Positions 17,835 to 26,792 of a DNA stretch of 46,087 nt are shown here, piece after piece (within the stretch, counting starts at the first letter, position 1; each line of letters starts with the position of its first letter). A program made the position numbers and the translations under genes. The DNA lies in assembly GCA_903952145.1 (NCBI GenBank), contig CAJBES010000198.1, forward strand, positions 1 to 46,087, given 5' to 3'. Below the pieces are notes generated by a model. The model saw only the letters and a list, made by a program, of their open reading frames with translations. It searched no databases and was not told where the DNA came from. Source of the DNA: an uncultured Opitutaceae bacterium (GTDB lineage: Bacteria > Verrucomicrobiota > Verrucomicrobiia > Opitutales > Opitutaceae).

Positions 17835-18347
17835 TCAATCCGCCGGTATAATTTCGAGATCGTAAACGGCGAAGGCCAGCGGGCGCAAATCGCCGCCGCC
17901 GGCAATCAATTCGCCCGGCAGGTCGCTCTTCAGACTGATTTCAGCCAGCGGACCGGTCATAGTGAAAACCGGAATATCCACCGGCACGAAGGCTTTCTGC
18001 AGGCGGCCCTTCCAGAGCACAAATTTGCCATAACTCACAGTGATCTCACGCGGCTTCAGACAATGGAGGTTGAAGCGCAAGTGGACCGGGCGCAGCGCGG
18101 CGGGTTGGTCGAGCCGGCGCAGGGTGAGCGCGCCCTCGCCGCCGGACCAGGACCAGCGGCGGCCGGATTTTCGCTCCACGCCGTAAAAGCCCGGACCCGG
18201 TTCGGCGATGACGAGCAGGCCTTTTGCCTCACAGAGGGCGAGAGCTTGGGACGGCGGCGCTGAGTTGGGCAACGCCAGCCAGACACCAAGGGCAACAGCG
18301 AGGCCGGCGGCGAGGGCGAACAAATTGTGGCGCAAGGCGGGAGACAT
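17835..18347 (-). CDS. Membrane-anchored protein of unknown function
   Basis: A 170-residue protein with an N-terminal signal anchor (LFALAAGLAVALGVWLAL at residues 9-26) and a mostly beta-rich exported part. The repeated motif style (VHLRFNLHCLKPREITVSYG, AFAVYDLEI) suggests a beta-sandwich such as a carbohydrate-binding-like fold, but I do not recognise a family. It is 45 bases downstream of the large EF-hand membrane protein gene on the same strand, so the two may be cotranscribed and work at the same membrane. Confidence 0.6.
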   Translation of the reverse strand: MSPALRHNLFALAAGLAVALGVWLALPNSAPPSQALALCEAKGLLVIAEPGPGFYGVERKSGRRWSWSGGEGALTLRRLDQPAALRPVHLRFNLHCLKPREITVSYGKFVLWKGRLQKAFVPVDIPVFTMTGPLAEISLKSDLPGELIAGGGDLRPLAFAVYDLEIIPAD

Positions 18348-18392
18348 GGGTTGGCAATATAGGGGACGATCAGGCTCTCGCGGGCCAGAGTG

Positions 18393-20597
18393 TCAGGGCT
18401 TGGCGGCTGCTACGGCGGGCGGGGTTGCGGCCGCGGGGGGAATGGCTGCCTCGGTGACCGGCGCAGGCTGCCAGAAATAGTGGCCGCGACGGGTGTGGTC
18501 CCAGCGAATGGCGACGGCCGCCAGCGCCAAGAGGAAGAGCAGCGCGATAAGTTGCCGCCGCTTGGCGGCAGCCTCCTTGTCCTCGTAGGGATCTTCAAGC
18601 GAGCGCTTGGCGCCGGGCGGGAGCTTGGCGACGGCGGTAAGCGCGGTGCCGAAGGGAATGTTGATCTTGACGCGACCATTCACCGCCCAGCCGTTACCCT
18701 CAAGGATCGGACCGAGGGTGCGCTGGCGGAGTTTGAGCCAGGCAATGATCATCGAGGGACAGGAGATCGCGAGCATCACCGCCACCAGCACCAGCGGCAG
18801 TTGCCACGGGGAGAGCCCGGCGAGACCCGTGGCCAGCGTGGCGAGCGCACCGCCGATGGCACCGACGGCGACGCCCAGTGCGGCGACCGTGCCGATGTCG
18901 ATTTTTTTCGGTTCGGTCGGCTTGGCCTTGTCCGCATTGGCGGTCGTTTCGGCCGCCGCCGCCAGTTTGCCGGAAGAAGCGGCCTCGGCCGCGGCGGCCC
19001 GCTTGGCCACCTGCTCTTCGACCATCCGCACGAATTTTTTATAGGGCGACCAGAAGGCCTGCCGGATGCTGATGGGATTGTCGACGATGCTGGTGACAAC
19101 AGCGTCCCAGTCACGGCCGGCGCGATCATAGAAGATGCCGTGACGGCCGGTGAAGAGGTAGTCGCTGTCCCCTTGGGTGAAACAGGCGGCAATGGTCATG
19201 GTCGCGCCGCCGGTGCGGGTGCAGGTGCAGTAAGCGATGTAGGCCTTGCTCATCGCGGCGAGGGCGTTGGGTGCATCCACCCGGATGCAGAGCTCGGTCG
19301 AACGGCTGTCGAGATAAAGGGTGCCGGCTTGGAAGACCGCGTAACGGTCGCGTGAGTAGAGGTCGGCAAAGTTGACGAAGTTGTGCAGGAGGGCGCGCAA
19401 ATCGCGGGAGTAACGGACGAGGCGTTCGACGTCACTGATGGCCTTGAACTCGGGTTCGAGGGCCTTGTCGCGGGCGAGCAGTTCGGTGAGAGCCGCGCGG
19501 CCCTGGCCGGCAACGAGTTCCTTGGCGCGGGCGAGTCCGAGTTTCTCGACGGCAGATCCAGCCTTGCCGCCAAGCCAGGTCTCATAGGCGGCGAACTTGG
19601 CGTTGAGGGCGTGCCACTCCGCTTCGGTGAGCTCGTTTTTGCCGGCGCCGAGCACCGGGGTGATGGCGGCTTTTTGCAGTGTGGCGAGGGCGGCGGCCCA
19701 GGCAGGGTTCACGCCGTCGCACAACGGGAGGGCGCGACCGGCGGCAATGGTGGCAAGGGGAAAATCGGCGACCTCCTCGGCGGTGATCTTCAGGTCCTTC
19801 GCGGTGATCGCGAGGTATTCGGACTCGCTGCGGTTCAGGGCGGCGATGGCGCGCGCGTCGAAAGCGGCGAGGCGGCAGCGGGCGAAGAAGTCGTTGACCT
19901 TGGCGCGCACGGCCTTGAGGGCGCTGCATGCGGTGTCGGTGGCGTCTCCAAGAACGGCAATGTCTTTGGTTCCGCTCAACCCGACCCATGCGATATAGGC
20001 GCCAAGCTCGGCGAAGAAGGCGTCCGCCTGCGCGGCGGTGACACCAGTCGAGCCCGTGCGGTCCTTGCTGCCACCGAGGCAGGCGATGATATCCTTGATC
20101 AGGGCCTGGGCTGCGGCGTCCTCAGTGGCCTCGGGCGGGACGATCCCGTCGCCGTTGAGGGAGCTGGCGGAGAAAATTTGTGCAGTGTCGGCGGCGTCGG
20201 CCACGGTGATGGCAGCGGCATCCTTCTTGCCGACGTTGGCGAGGATCTGGCGGGCGGAGGCAAGGAGAATTTTGCCTTCGGAAGTGCTGTCGTTGATCGT
20301 GGCGAGAGGGAGGCCTTCGTCGCCCTTGAGCAGCAGATTGGCATCCTTGACCCGGGCGACGGTCCAACTGATGGCGGCGAGGAGCTCGGGCACGCGGATG
20401 CGGCCGTCACCGTCGCCGTCGATGAGCGCGAGGGTTTTTTCATCCAACTCCAAGCCCTTGACCGGGCAACTGAGGGCGACCCACAGCTTTTGGTCGAGTT
20501 GCCCGAGATTAAGCAGATCAGCAGCGGTTTCGAGGGCGACTTGATCGATGCCACCGGTGCGAAAGAATTTCCAGATGTGGGGGGAGGGGTTGGACAT
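18393..20597 (-). CDS. Large EF-hand-containing membrane protein of unknown function
   Basis: About 734 residues. An N-terminal canonical EF-hand loop DGDGDGRIRVPE is at about 60-71 (Asp at 1, 3, 5; Glu at 12). A second, weaker candidate, NGDG, lies near 146. Residues about 80-540 are long alpha-rich sequence, Ala-rich but without a motif I can name. Three hydrophobic segments follow at about 570-592, 599-619 and 682-698. The C-terminus is Ala/Pro-rich. There is no signal peptide. The ATG at 20597 (MSNPSPHIWKFF) is chosen. The frame continues to a TTG inside an AT-rich stretch (about 20605-20660) that looks like the promoter, with a TATTAT box. Calcium binding is an inference from the loop. 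Confidence 0.7.
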   Translation of the reverse strand: MSNPSPHIWKFFRTGGIDQVALETAADLLNLGQLDQKLWVALSCPVKGLELDEKTLALIDGDGDGRIRVPELLAAISWTVARVKDANLLLKGDEGLPLATINDSTSEGKILLASARQILANVGKKDAAAITVADAADTAQIFSASSLNGDGIVPPEATEDAAAQALIKDIIACLGGSKDRTGSTGVTAAQADAFFAELGAYIAWVGLSGTKDIAVLGDATDTACSALKAVRAKVNDFFARCRLAAFDARAIAALNRSESEYLAITAKDLKITAEEVADFPLATIAAGRALPLCDGVNPAWAAALATLQKAAITPVLGAGKNELTEAEWHALNAKFAAYETWLGGKAGSAVEKLGLARAKELVAGQGRAALTELLARDKALEPEFKAISDVERLVRYSRDLRALLHNFVNFADLYSRDRYAVFQAGTLYLDSRSTELCIRVDAPNALAAMSKAYIAYCTCTRTGGATMTIAACFTQGDSDYLFTGRHGIFYDRAGRDWDAVVTSIVDNPISIRQAFWSPYKKFVRMVEEQVAKRAAAAEAASSGKLAAAAETTANADKAKPTEPKKIDIGTVAALGVAVGAIGGALATLATGLAGLSPWQLPLVLVAVMLAISCPSMIIAWLKLRQRTLGPILEGNGWAVNGRVKINIPFGTALTAVAKLPPGAKRSLEDPYEDKEAAAKRRQLIALLFLLALAAVAIRWDHTRRGHYFWQPAPVTEAAIPPAAATPPAVAAAKP

Positions 20598-20667
20598 AAG
20601 TTTTGAGGTTAATGGGATTTCTTGGATATAATACCCCAATTTCAATTTTTATCCTTTTCGACACCTG

Positions 20668-21969
20668 CTAGGCGCGCAGCAAAGTGATGACGCACTCGAG
20701 GTGCCGCGTCTGCGGGAAGAGGTCGAAGGGTTGCATGGCGGCGAGGGTATAGCCGGCGGCAAGAAATCCCTTCAGGTCGCGCATCTGGGTGGCGGGGTCG
20801 CAAGACACATAGACGACGGTGCGCGGACCATAGGCGAAGAGCTGGGCGAGGAAGGCTTCGTCACAACCTTTGCGGGGCGGGTCAATGATGACGGCGGTCT
20901 CTGTGGCGGGAAAGGCCAGACCGGCAAAAATGGCGGACGCATCGCCGGCCTGGAACGTGGTGTTGGTGATGCCGTTGGCGGCGGCATTCTCGCGGGCGAA
21001 CCGGATGGAGGACTCAGTGAGTTCGATGCCGGCCACCTGCTCGAAGGCGGAGGCGGCGCTGAGCGCGAACAGGCCGCTGCCGCAGTAGGCATCCACTAGA
21101 AAACGGGCCCCGCGGCCGGCGGCCTGCGTGCGGACGTAGTCGGTGAAGGCCGGCAGGATGAAAGGATTGTTCTGAAAAAAATCACGGGCGAGAAAATCCA
21201 GCTTCAGGTCGCCGATTGTCTCGGTGATGATGGCGTCATAATCGGTGGTGACCGCGCCGCTGGCTTCACGGAGCAGCAGGGTGGCGCCGCGGTTGTAGGT
21301 TGCGCGCTGGCTGAAAATGCGGGTGCGCACTCCGGTCAGCCGTTCATTGATGGCCGCGGTCGCGATGGGACATTGCGGGACATCGATGATGTCAAAACGT
21401 GTGCCCTGACGCAAAAAACCGATGGACATCGGCTGGTGGTCACGCGGTGCGTTGAAGTGCGGGGTGATCTTCGAGCGGTAGCCAAATTCCCGGGGTGAAC
21501 CGATGACCGGCGCAACCGGAAAAGCGAGGCCGGCCATATGTTGCAGCAGTTCTTCCACCTGCTGGCGCTTCCACGCGAGCTGTTCGGAGTAGACGAGGTG
21601 TTGGTATTGGCAGCCGCCGCAACGGCCGAAGAGTGGGCAGCGCGGAGCGATGCGGTGCGGCGAGGTGGTCAGCACCCCGACAAGGTCGGCCTCGGAGAAG
21701 TTCTTGTGGTTGCGGAACACCCGCGCCCGGACACGTTCGCCGGGCAGGGTGAACGGCACCATGACCACCCACCCGCCGTCGCTCCGTTCCGCGGAGCTAT
21801 GGCGCGGCAGGCCCGCCTCATCCCGTCCTCTATCCTCGGTCTTCTGTCCTCTGTCGGGCAGCGGCACCCGGCCGAGGCCGACCCCCAGGTTGGTGAGCGT
21901 CGAGATTTCGAGCTCCAACTCGTGGTGGTAGGGAAACGGCTGGTCGTTGAATTTTTTCCTTTTGGACAC
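20668..21969 (-). CDS. TrmA/RumA-family RNA 5-methyluridine methyltransferase
   Basis: SAM-dependent uracil-C5 methyltransferase for rRNA or tRNA (RlmC/RlmD/TrmA group; the exact target is not decidable here). It has an N-terminal TRAM domain, an iron-sulfur cluster site CPLFGRCGGC with a fourth Cys in VPQCPI, SAM site VDAYCGSGLFAL, DPPRKGCDE, and the catalytic Cys in VYVSCDPATQMRDL. The TRAM domain is split by a 26-residue insertion encoded by repeat-like DNA (21775-21852). The start is uncertain: GTG at 21969 (VSKRKKFNDQ) is used. An ATG at 22011 is also in frame but lies inside a repeat-like sequence. It is divergent from the SpoU-type gene. Confidence 0.87.
   Translation of the reverse strand: MSKRKKFNDQPFPYHHELELEISTLTNLGVGLGRVPLPDRGQKTEDRGRDEAGLPRHSSAERSDGGWVVMVPFTLPGERVRARVFRNHKNFSEADLVGVLTTSPHRIAPRCPLFGRCGGCQYQHLVYSEQLAWKRQQVEELLQHMAGLAFPVAPVIGSPREFGYRSKITPHFNAPRDHQPMSIGFLRQGTRFDIIDVPQCPIATAAINERLTGVRTRIFSQRATYNRGATLLLREASGAVTTDYDAIITETIGDLKLDFLARDFFQNNPFILPAFTDYVRTQAAGRGARFLVDAYCGSGLFALSAASAFEQVAGIELTESSIRFARENAAANGITNTTFQAGDASAIFAGLAFPATETAVIIDPPRKGCDEAFLAQLFAYGPRTVVYVSCDPATQMRDLKGFLAAGYTLAAMQPFDLFPQTRHLECVITLLRA
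21775..21852. repeat. In-frame repeat-derived insertion inside the TrmA-family gene
   Basis: A 78-base segment encoding 26 residues between PLPD and GWVVMVPF of the TRAM domain. It is made of two parts. A perfect hairpin (GCTCCG, 5-base loop, CGGAGC at 21781-21797) is followed by CTATGGCG. A pyrimidine-rich tract of CCTCTGTC/CCTCTATC-type units follows at about 21825-21855. Both parts look like intergenic dispersed repeats rather than protein-evolved sequence. The length is a multiple of three with no stop, so the enzyme stays open. Confidence 0.6.
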
Positions 21970-22045
21970 GGTGGATACAGGCAAGCACGGCAAGGTGGCC
22001 CAAGTCAGCATGGATTTTCTCCGTGCCCTTCGTGGCTTCCGGGTG
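21963..22045. repeat. Degenerate GGACACGG/CCACGAAGG-type repeat in a divergent promoter region
   Basis: The spacer between the TrmA-family and SpoU-type genes contains GGACACGG and CACGGCAAGG units on the left. On the right it has TTCTCCGTGCCCTTCGTGGC, whose reverse complement (GCCACGAAGGGCACGG) resembles common dispersed intergenic repeats. The two sides are loosely inverted. The repeat covers the in-frame ATG (22011) of the TrmA-family gene, which is why that start is doubted. Confidence 0.4.
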
Positions 22046-22058
22046 CAAACCTGAGTGT

Positions 22059-22931
22059 ATGGCCGTCGAAAAGATCACCAGTCTCCAGAATCCACGCGTG
22101 AAGCAGTTGGTGAAGTTGCGTGACCGCCGACCGCGCGACGAAGCCGGGGTGTTTCTGGTCGAGGGTTACCGTGAAATCCGCCGCGCATTGGAAAAAAAAA
22201 TTGCGCTGCAGGAGCTGTATTACGCGCCCGATTGGTTTTTGGGTGACAACGAGCCGGGGCTCCTAGCCCAAGCGCAGGCGGCGGGCGCAAAGTTGTTTGA
22301 ACTCACGAAGGAGGTCTTCGCCAAGGTCGCCTACCGCGAACGGCCCGACGGGTTGCTCGCGGTGGCGCCGCAGTGGCGGCAGTCGCTGACCGACCTCGAC
22401 CGATTGCTGGCCGGGTGCGGTGAGACCGGATCCTATCCAGGTTCGTTGGTTCCTGCGGCGAGAGAGCCGTTTTTGCTCGTGGTGGAAGCAATTGAGAAGC
22501 CCGGGAATCTCGGCACCATCCTGCGCAGTGCGGACGCCGCGGGCTGTGATGCCGTGATCGTGTGCGACCCGGTGACAGATATATTCAACCCCAATGTCGT
22601 GCGCGCCTCGACCGGCGTGCTGTTTTCCGTGCCGCTGGTCGTGGAGGAAAGTGTCCGGGTGCTGGGCTGGTTGCGTGAGAAACGGATCCGCACCGTGGCG
22701 ACAACCCCCGGGGCGAAGACGCTCTACACCGCGGCCGATCTGCGCGGCCCGCTGGCGGTGATCATGGGCAGCGAGCAATACGGCCTCAGCGAGTTCTGGC
22801 TGAACAACAGCGACCTGCCGGTCCGCATTCCGATGGCCGGCCAGGCGGATTCGCTGAATGTCGCCATGGCGACGATCATCACGCTCTTCGAGGCAGTGCG
22901 GCAGCGGGGGGGGGATAATTCTGGCGCCTAA
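22059..22931 (+). CDS. SpoU/TrmH family RNA 2'-O-methyltransferase
   Basis: A 290-residue SPOUT-class methyltransferase (RlmB/TrmH-like) that methylates ribose 2'-OH in rRNA or tRNA; the target site is unknown. The N-terminal substrate-binding domain includes ITSLQNPRVKQLVKLRDRRPRDEAGVFLVEGYREI. The C-terminal knot has EAIEKPGNLGTILRSADAAGCDAVI (motif 1), NVVRASTGVLFSVPL, IMGSEQYGLS (motif 2), and IPMAGQADSLNVAMATIITLFEAVRQ (motif 3). The ATG at 22059 gives MAVEKITSLQN; twelve more open codons upstream lie in repeat-like sequence. It is divergent from the TrmA-family gene. Confidence 0.92.
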   Translation: MAVEKITSLQNPRVKQLVKLRDRRPRDEAGVFLVEGYREIRRALEKKIALQELYYAPDWFLGDNEPGLLAQAQAAGAKLFELTKEVFAKVAYRERPDGLLAVAPQWRQSLTDLDRLLAGCGETGSYPGSLVPAAREPFLLVVEAIEKPGNLGTILRSADAAGCDAVIVCDPVTDIFNPNVVRASTGVLFSVPLVVEESVRVLGWLREKRIRTVATTPGAKTLYTAADLRGPLAVIMGSEQYGLSEFWLNNSDLPVRIPMAGQADSLNVAMATIITLFEAVRQRGGDNSGA

Positions 22932-23215
22932 GAAATGGCCAGTTTACTCCGGTAGTTTTCCCGAGCATCCGCGATGTTGTCCATTGTTCACACACGACCC
23001 CTTTAGTTCCTCCCCTTTGCTCCACTCACCACAGCCAAGCCTAAAATCCGGCTCTTCGTCATTTATCATGGGTTTCAGAGGAGGGCTGTAAAACGCCATA
23101 CCATGCCTAGAATAACCATCTTCTACAGCAGGTATTCACTCTGAGGAAGCCACAACCGTAGCCCGGGAAACCATACAATTTTACCCACAATAAACGGCGA
23201 AGAACCAAAAAACCT

Positions 23216-24250
23216 ATGAACAGTAATGAACGCTTTCATGCGACGATCGAACGCAAACCGGTGGATCGCCCGGCCTTTTGGCTCGGGTTGCCGGTGGCCG
23301 ACGCCATCCCGGCATTGCTGCGCCATTTTGGTGCCGCCGACTTGCGCGACCTATATGTCAAAGCCGGCGATGATGTGTATCCGATCGAGTTTCCCTATCA
23401 CTCGCCCGCGGGTGACGCGATCTACATGGCGTTCGACTGGACCGGCGCGGGCAAGCAGGACGACGAGCATCGCACCTTGGGCGGAGAGGGTTTTTTTGCC
23501 AATTGTGAGGATGTGACGAAGGTGACGGAGTTTCCGTGGCCGGACCCGGCGCGCTACATTGACCGCAACCAATGCCGGCGCAACGCCGAGGCTGCTCCGC
23601 CGGGCCGGGCGAACCTTGGCATGATCTGGTCGTGTCATTTTCAGGATGCCTGCGCCTCGTTCGGAATGGAAAATGCGCTGATTGCGCTCTACGAAAGGCC
23701 GGAAGTTTTCCGGGCAGTGATGGATCGCATTACGGATTTCTACCTGCGGGCCAACGGGATTTTCTACGAGGCCACCAAAGGCAAGCTGCATGCGGTGCTG
23801 ATGGGCAACGACTATGGTTGCCAGACCGGCCTCATGCTCTCGCGCGAGCAGATAGCCGAGTTTGCACTGCCATGGACTCGGAAGCTGGTGGACCAGGCGC
23901 ACGCCCACGGGCTGAAGGTCATTCATCACTCCTGCGGTGCAATTCGTGATCTCATTCCCGACCTGATCACCCTGGGCGTGGACGCCATCCACCCCATTCA
24001 GGCGCTGGCCAAAGGGATGGAAGCCACCGGCCTCAAGCGCGATTTTGGGGACAAGGTGTCGTTCTGCGGCGGGATAGACGCGCAGGAACTGCTGGTGCAC
24101 GGCACACCCGCCCAGATGCGCGCCAAGGTGCGCGAATTACGCGGGCTGTTCCCGACCGGCTTAATCCTGTCGCCGAGCCATGAGGCCATCCTGCCCGATG
24201 TGCCGCGGGAAAATATTGCGGCCATGGTCGAAGCGGCGCTGGCCCATTGA
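23216..24250 (+). CDS. URO-D superfamily protein
   Basis: A 344-residue TIM-barrel protein of the uroporphyrinogen decarboxylase superfamily. It is probably not the heme enzyme HemE: it lacks the HemE N-terminal arginine motif and has the layout of the broader family that includes cobalamin-dependent methyltransferase partners (MtaA/CmuA). Visible pieces are NERFHATIERKPVDRPAFW at the start, a central GNDYGCQTGLMLS, HHSCGAIRDLIPDLITLGVDAIHPIQ, and CGGIDAQELLVHGTPAQ. The reaction is unknown. The 284-base upstream spacer is notably AT-richer than its surroundings and may hold the regulatory region, but I find no named site. The gene stands alone. Confidence 0.8.
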   Translation: MNSNERFHATIERKPVDRPAFWLGLPVADAIPALLRHFGAADLRDLYVKAGDDVYPIEFPYHSPAGDAIYMAFDWTGAGKQDDEHRTLGGEGFFANCEDVTKVTEFPWPDPARYIDRNQCRRNAEAAPPGRANLGMIWSCHFQDACASFGMENALIALYERPEVFRAVMDRITDFYLRANGIFYEATKGKLHAVLMGNDYGCQTGLMLSREQIAEFALPWTRKLVDQAHAHGLKVIHHSCGAIRDLIPDLITLGVDAIHPIQALAKGMEATGLKRDFGDKVSFCGGIDAQELLVHGTPAQMRAKVRELRGLFPTGLILSPSHEAILPDVPRENIAAMVEAALAH

Positions 24251-24496
24251 AGCCAGCGCCACAATCGCTGCGATCAACCGGCGGGATTGGCCCGGCACTG
24301 ACCCGGTTTGTGCCCTTTAGCGACAAATATCCGCATTATGGAGGTTTGCCCTGCAGACCGACAGCTTGGGATTCCTCGTGATGAGGGCACTTGCTTCCAT
24401 TTTACCTCTGGCAGTGCTGACACTTGGTTGGAAAGGCGCCACCCCCGGCGCGTCAGCTTATTGTGCGAGCTTCTGTAGTGGTGCCAACCCCGGTGA

Positions 24497-26590
24497 CTAA
24501 AGGTCCCAACTGACGCCGATGGATGGAATCAACGGCAGCATATTGCGGGGCTTTTTGTTTGCACTCAGCACCCCGCCCACCACCGCGGGGTCGTAGTCAT
24601 AGGCAATCGGGTTCGCCTGGTCATAGGCGTTGAACACGTCGACAAATACCTTCAGCCCGCCGTGCCGCAACGGGATGAGGTGTGAGGCCCGCAGGTCGAG
24701 GCGGTGATAAGCGGGCAAACGCGCGCCAAGGGTGGGCCCGAAAGAGCGCACGATGGCCCGACCGCCGCCATTCAGGGACACCAGCGAATAGCCCACGTCG
24801 GTGATGGGCCAGCCGGTGTGGTATTGCCAGGCAGCGCTGAAGCGCCAGCGCGGATGGGGGGCGTAGGCGAGGTCGCCATAGAAAGCATGGCGCTGGTCGC
24901 GCAGGCCGGGAAGCTTCACGCTTCCCACGGTTTCTTGCGCCTTGGACCAGGCATAGCTGAGCGTCCAGTCGAACCGCTCCTGCCCGCGTCGTTGCACGAT
25001 CATTTCAAGACCGCGGGCCTCGGCCTGTTGGGGACGCAATTGCAGGCGGTCCGTCTGGGCCTCGGGGAAGATGTTATAGATGTCGTAACGGTTTAACCAG
25101 TGCGGCCGCGGATCGGCGGTGATGCGCTGAAAGGCTTCAAGGCGGAGATTAAACCCTTTGGCCAGGAGATGTTCGAGACCCAGAATCCGGTGTTCGGCCT
25201 TCTCGGCAGGGTAAAACGACGGATCGTCAAACGGCACGGCAAGTTCGTGCAGGCCCTGGGCCTGAACGTAGCGGCCCCACGCCGCGCGGAGCGTGGTGTT
25301 TTTTGCCAGCGTGTGCACGGCATTAAGCCGCGGGCTGACATCCCGGTCGCCGGTGGCGCTGTTCCGGTCAAAGCGCAGGCCCGGTTCGACGGCCAACTGC
25401 GATGTGAAGGCGAAACGCGGCGCAACAAACCCACCCCAAGCATTGCCGTCGGGCTCAAGGGCGAGCCGCAAGGTGCGCGGCCGGCCGATGATCACGCCGT
25501 TTTCCACCACGGGGTCTTCGCGGTAGAGGCTGTAGGCATAGCTGGCCGAGCCTGTTTCGAAAAACCAGCCGGCCCGCACCAGTGCCCGCCCGTTGAGCGC
25601 CAGGCTCCAATCCTGCCGCCAGGCAGTGGAGGCGAGAGTTCGCCGGTCGTGCAAGTCGAGGCGGTAGCGATTGGCGTAAAGCCCGGCGCCATCCCGGCGC
25701 CACGCCAGCCACGATTGGGTGAGCACACTCTCGGCGGAGAGTTTATCGTTGAACCGGCCGCGCCAGCGGGCCCACAGGGCGTCGCTGTCGTAGCTGCTGC
25801 GCAGATCGGGGCCGCCGTTGTCCTCCACGCGCAGCGTGTCGGCTGAGTGCAAGGCATGGAGGGAAACCGTGTGGTCGGGGGAGATATCGTATTCGACCTT
25901 GCCGTAGGCGTCCCAGTAGCGGGGAAAAATCTCCTCGGCACGTCCCTCGAACCGCAACGCGATGTCCGGGTAGCCCCGCCGGATGCTGCCCAGCCACCGA
26001 CCCGCGCCTTGCGCGAAAGTGCCGCCGGTGCCGCCGCGCATGCCGGTGAGACTCAGCCCGAGTGAAGCCGAGGGGCGTGGTCGGGCGGGAGTCAGCGTTT
26101 CCATGGCCAGGACGCCGCCAGCCCGGTTGCCAAAATCGGAGTTGAATCCTCCTGTCATCAGGTCGAGCCGGCTGATGATCTGCAGGTCGATGATCGAGAG
26201 GGCCCCATCGACGTCTTTGAGGTGAAAAGGTTCGAGCAGGTCGGCTCCGTCGAGCCGGACCAGCAACTGGCGCTGGGGCGCGCCACGCACCCAGAACTTG
26301 GCGGTGAAATCGTCGGCGGCGACCCCCGGAAGGCGCGCGATGGATCGGAAAAGATCCTCGCCGACCTGCGGCAGGGTCTCGAGGTCTTTATGCGTGAGTG
26401 TCGCAATAGAACCATCCCCTTCCGGCGACAGGCTGAAACGGCTGGGGGTGACAACCATGCGCTCGAGGCGCACCAGCGGTTCATCACCGGGAGCGGCGGG
26501 TGGATTGCTCCCGGCGGCGGCCAACGGGGCCCACAGTGAGAACAAAGCAACAAGGACCACCGGATGGACACGACAGCAGGGCGGACACAT
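24497..26590 (-). CDS. TonB-dependent outer membrane receptor
   Basis: A protein of about 697 residues. A signal peptide (VVLVALFSLWAPLAAAGS, residues about 11-28) precedes a plug domain at about 40-170: LERMVVTPSRF as a TonB-box-like start, then LPQVGEDLFRSIARLPGVAADDF, FWVRGAP and LDGADLLEPFHL. A beta-barrel ends in a C-terminal aromatic segment (IPSIGVSWDL) typical of outer membrane proteins. It imports an unknown substrate using TonB energy. The ATG at 26590 gives the signal peptide; the frame stays open 22 codons above. No SusD partner, TonB or ABC genes are adjacent, so substrate and regulation are open. The upstream spacer of about 200 bases shows no recognisable riboswitch. Confidence 0.9.
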   Translation of the reverse strand: MCPPCCRVHPVVLVALFSLWAPLAAAGSNPPAAPGDEPLVRLERMVVTPSRFSLSPEGDGSIATLTHKDLETLPQVGEDLFRSIARLPGVAADDFTAKFWVRGAPQRQLLVRLDGADLLEPFHLKDVDGALSIIDLQIISRLDLMTGGFNSDFGNRAGGVLAMETLTPARPRPSASLGLSLTGMRGGTGGTFAQGAGRWLGSIRRGYPDIALRFEGRAEEIFPRYWDAYGKVEYDISPDHTVSLHALHSADTLRVEDNGGPDLRSSYDSDALWARWRGRFNDKLSAESVLTQSWLAWRRDGAGLYANRYRLDLHDRRTLASTAWRQDWSLALNGRALVRAGWFFETGSASYAYSLYREDPVVENGVIIGRPRTLRLALEPDGNAWGGFVAPRFAFTSQLAVEPGLRFDRNSATGDRDVSPRLNAVHTLAKNTTLRAAWGRYVQAQGLHELAVPFDDPSFYPAEKAEHRILGLEHLLAKGFNLRLEAFQRITADPRPHWLNRYDIYNIFPEAQTDRLQLRPQQAEARGLEMIVQRRGQERFDWTLSYAWSKAQETVGSVKLPGLRDQRHAFYGDLAYAPHPRWRFSAAWQYHTGWPITDVGYSLVSLNGGGRAIVRSFGPTLGARLPAYHRLDLRASHLIPLRHGGLKVFVDVFNAYDQANPIAYDYDPAVVGGVLSANKKPRNMLPLIPSIGVSWDL

Positions 26591-26792
26591 GCAGAATTTA
26601 TAAAGCGGTGCGGGCGCGGAGAGGCGACAAATATCGCGACCCAGGTGCGTCTCCACGGTAATTTTGGAAATATTCGGACCTATTTCCTGGGGACTTATGA
26701 CGCAACGATGTGCAATAAGCCCCCGTTAAGCACCACCGATCAAGAAAGGTTTGGTGCCGATACCGGTGCCGGCAGGGCGATTTAACGCAGGG

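Noticed and set aside
19383-20606. Gly-rich open frame of 407 codons opposite the EF-hand protein gene
   Set aside because: Composition is that of an antisense frame (GEG/GGE repeats); the minus-strand frame has the EF-hand and membrane helices.
24381-24500. 39-codon ORF with a signal-peptide-like start and two Cys near the end
   Set aside because: No ribosome site, no known family, overlaps the TonB receptor stop, and the signal-like stretch could be chance.
26591-26792. Possible cobalamin or other riboswitch before the TonB receptor
   Set aside because: No B12-box-like or other conserved core found.
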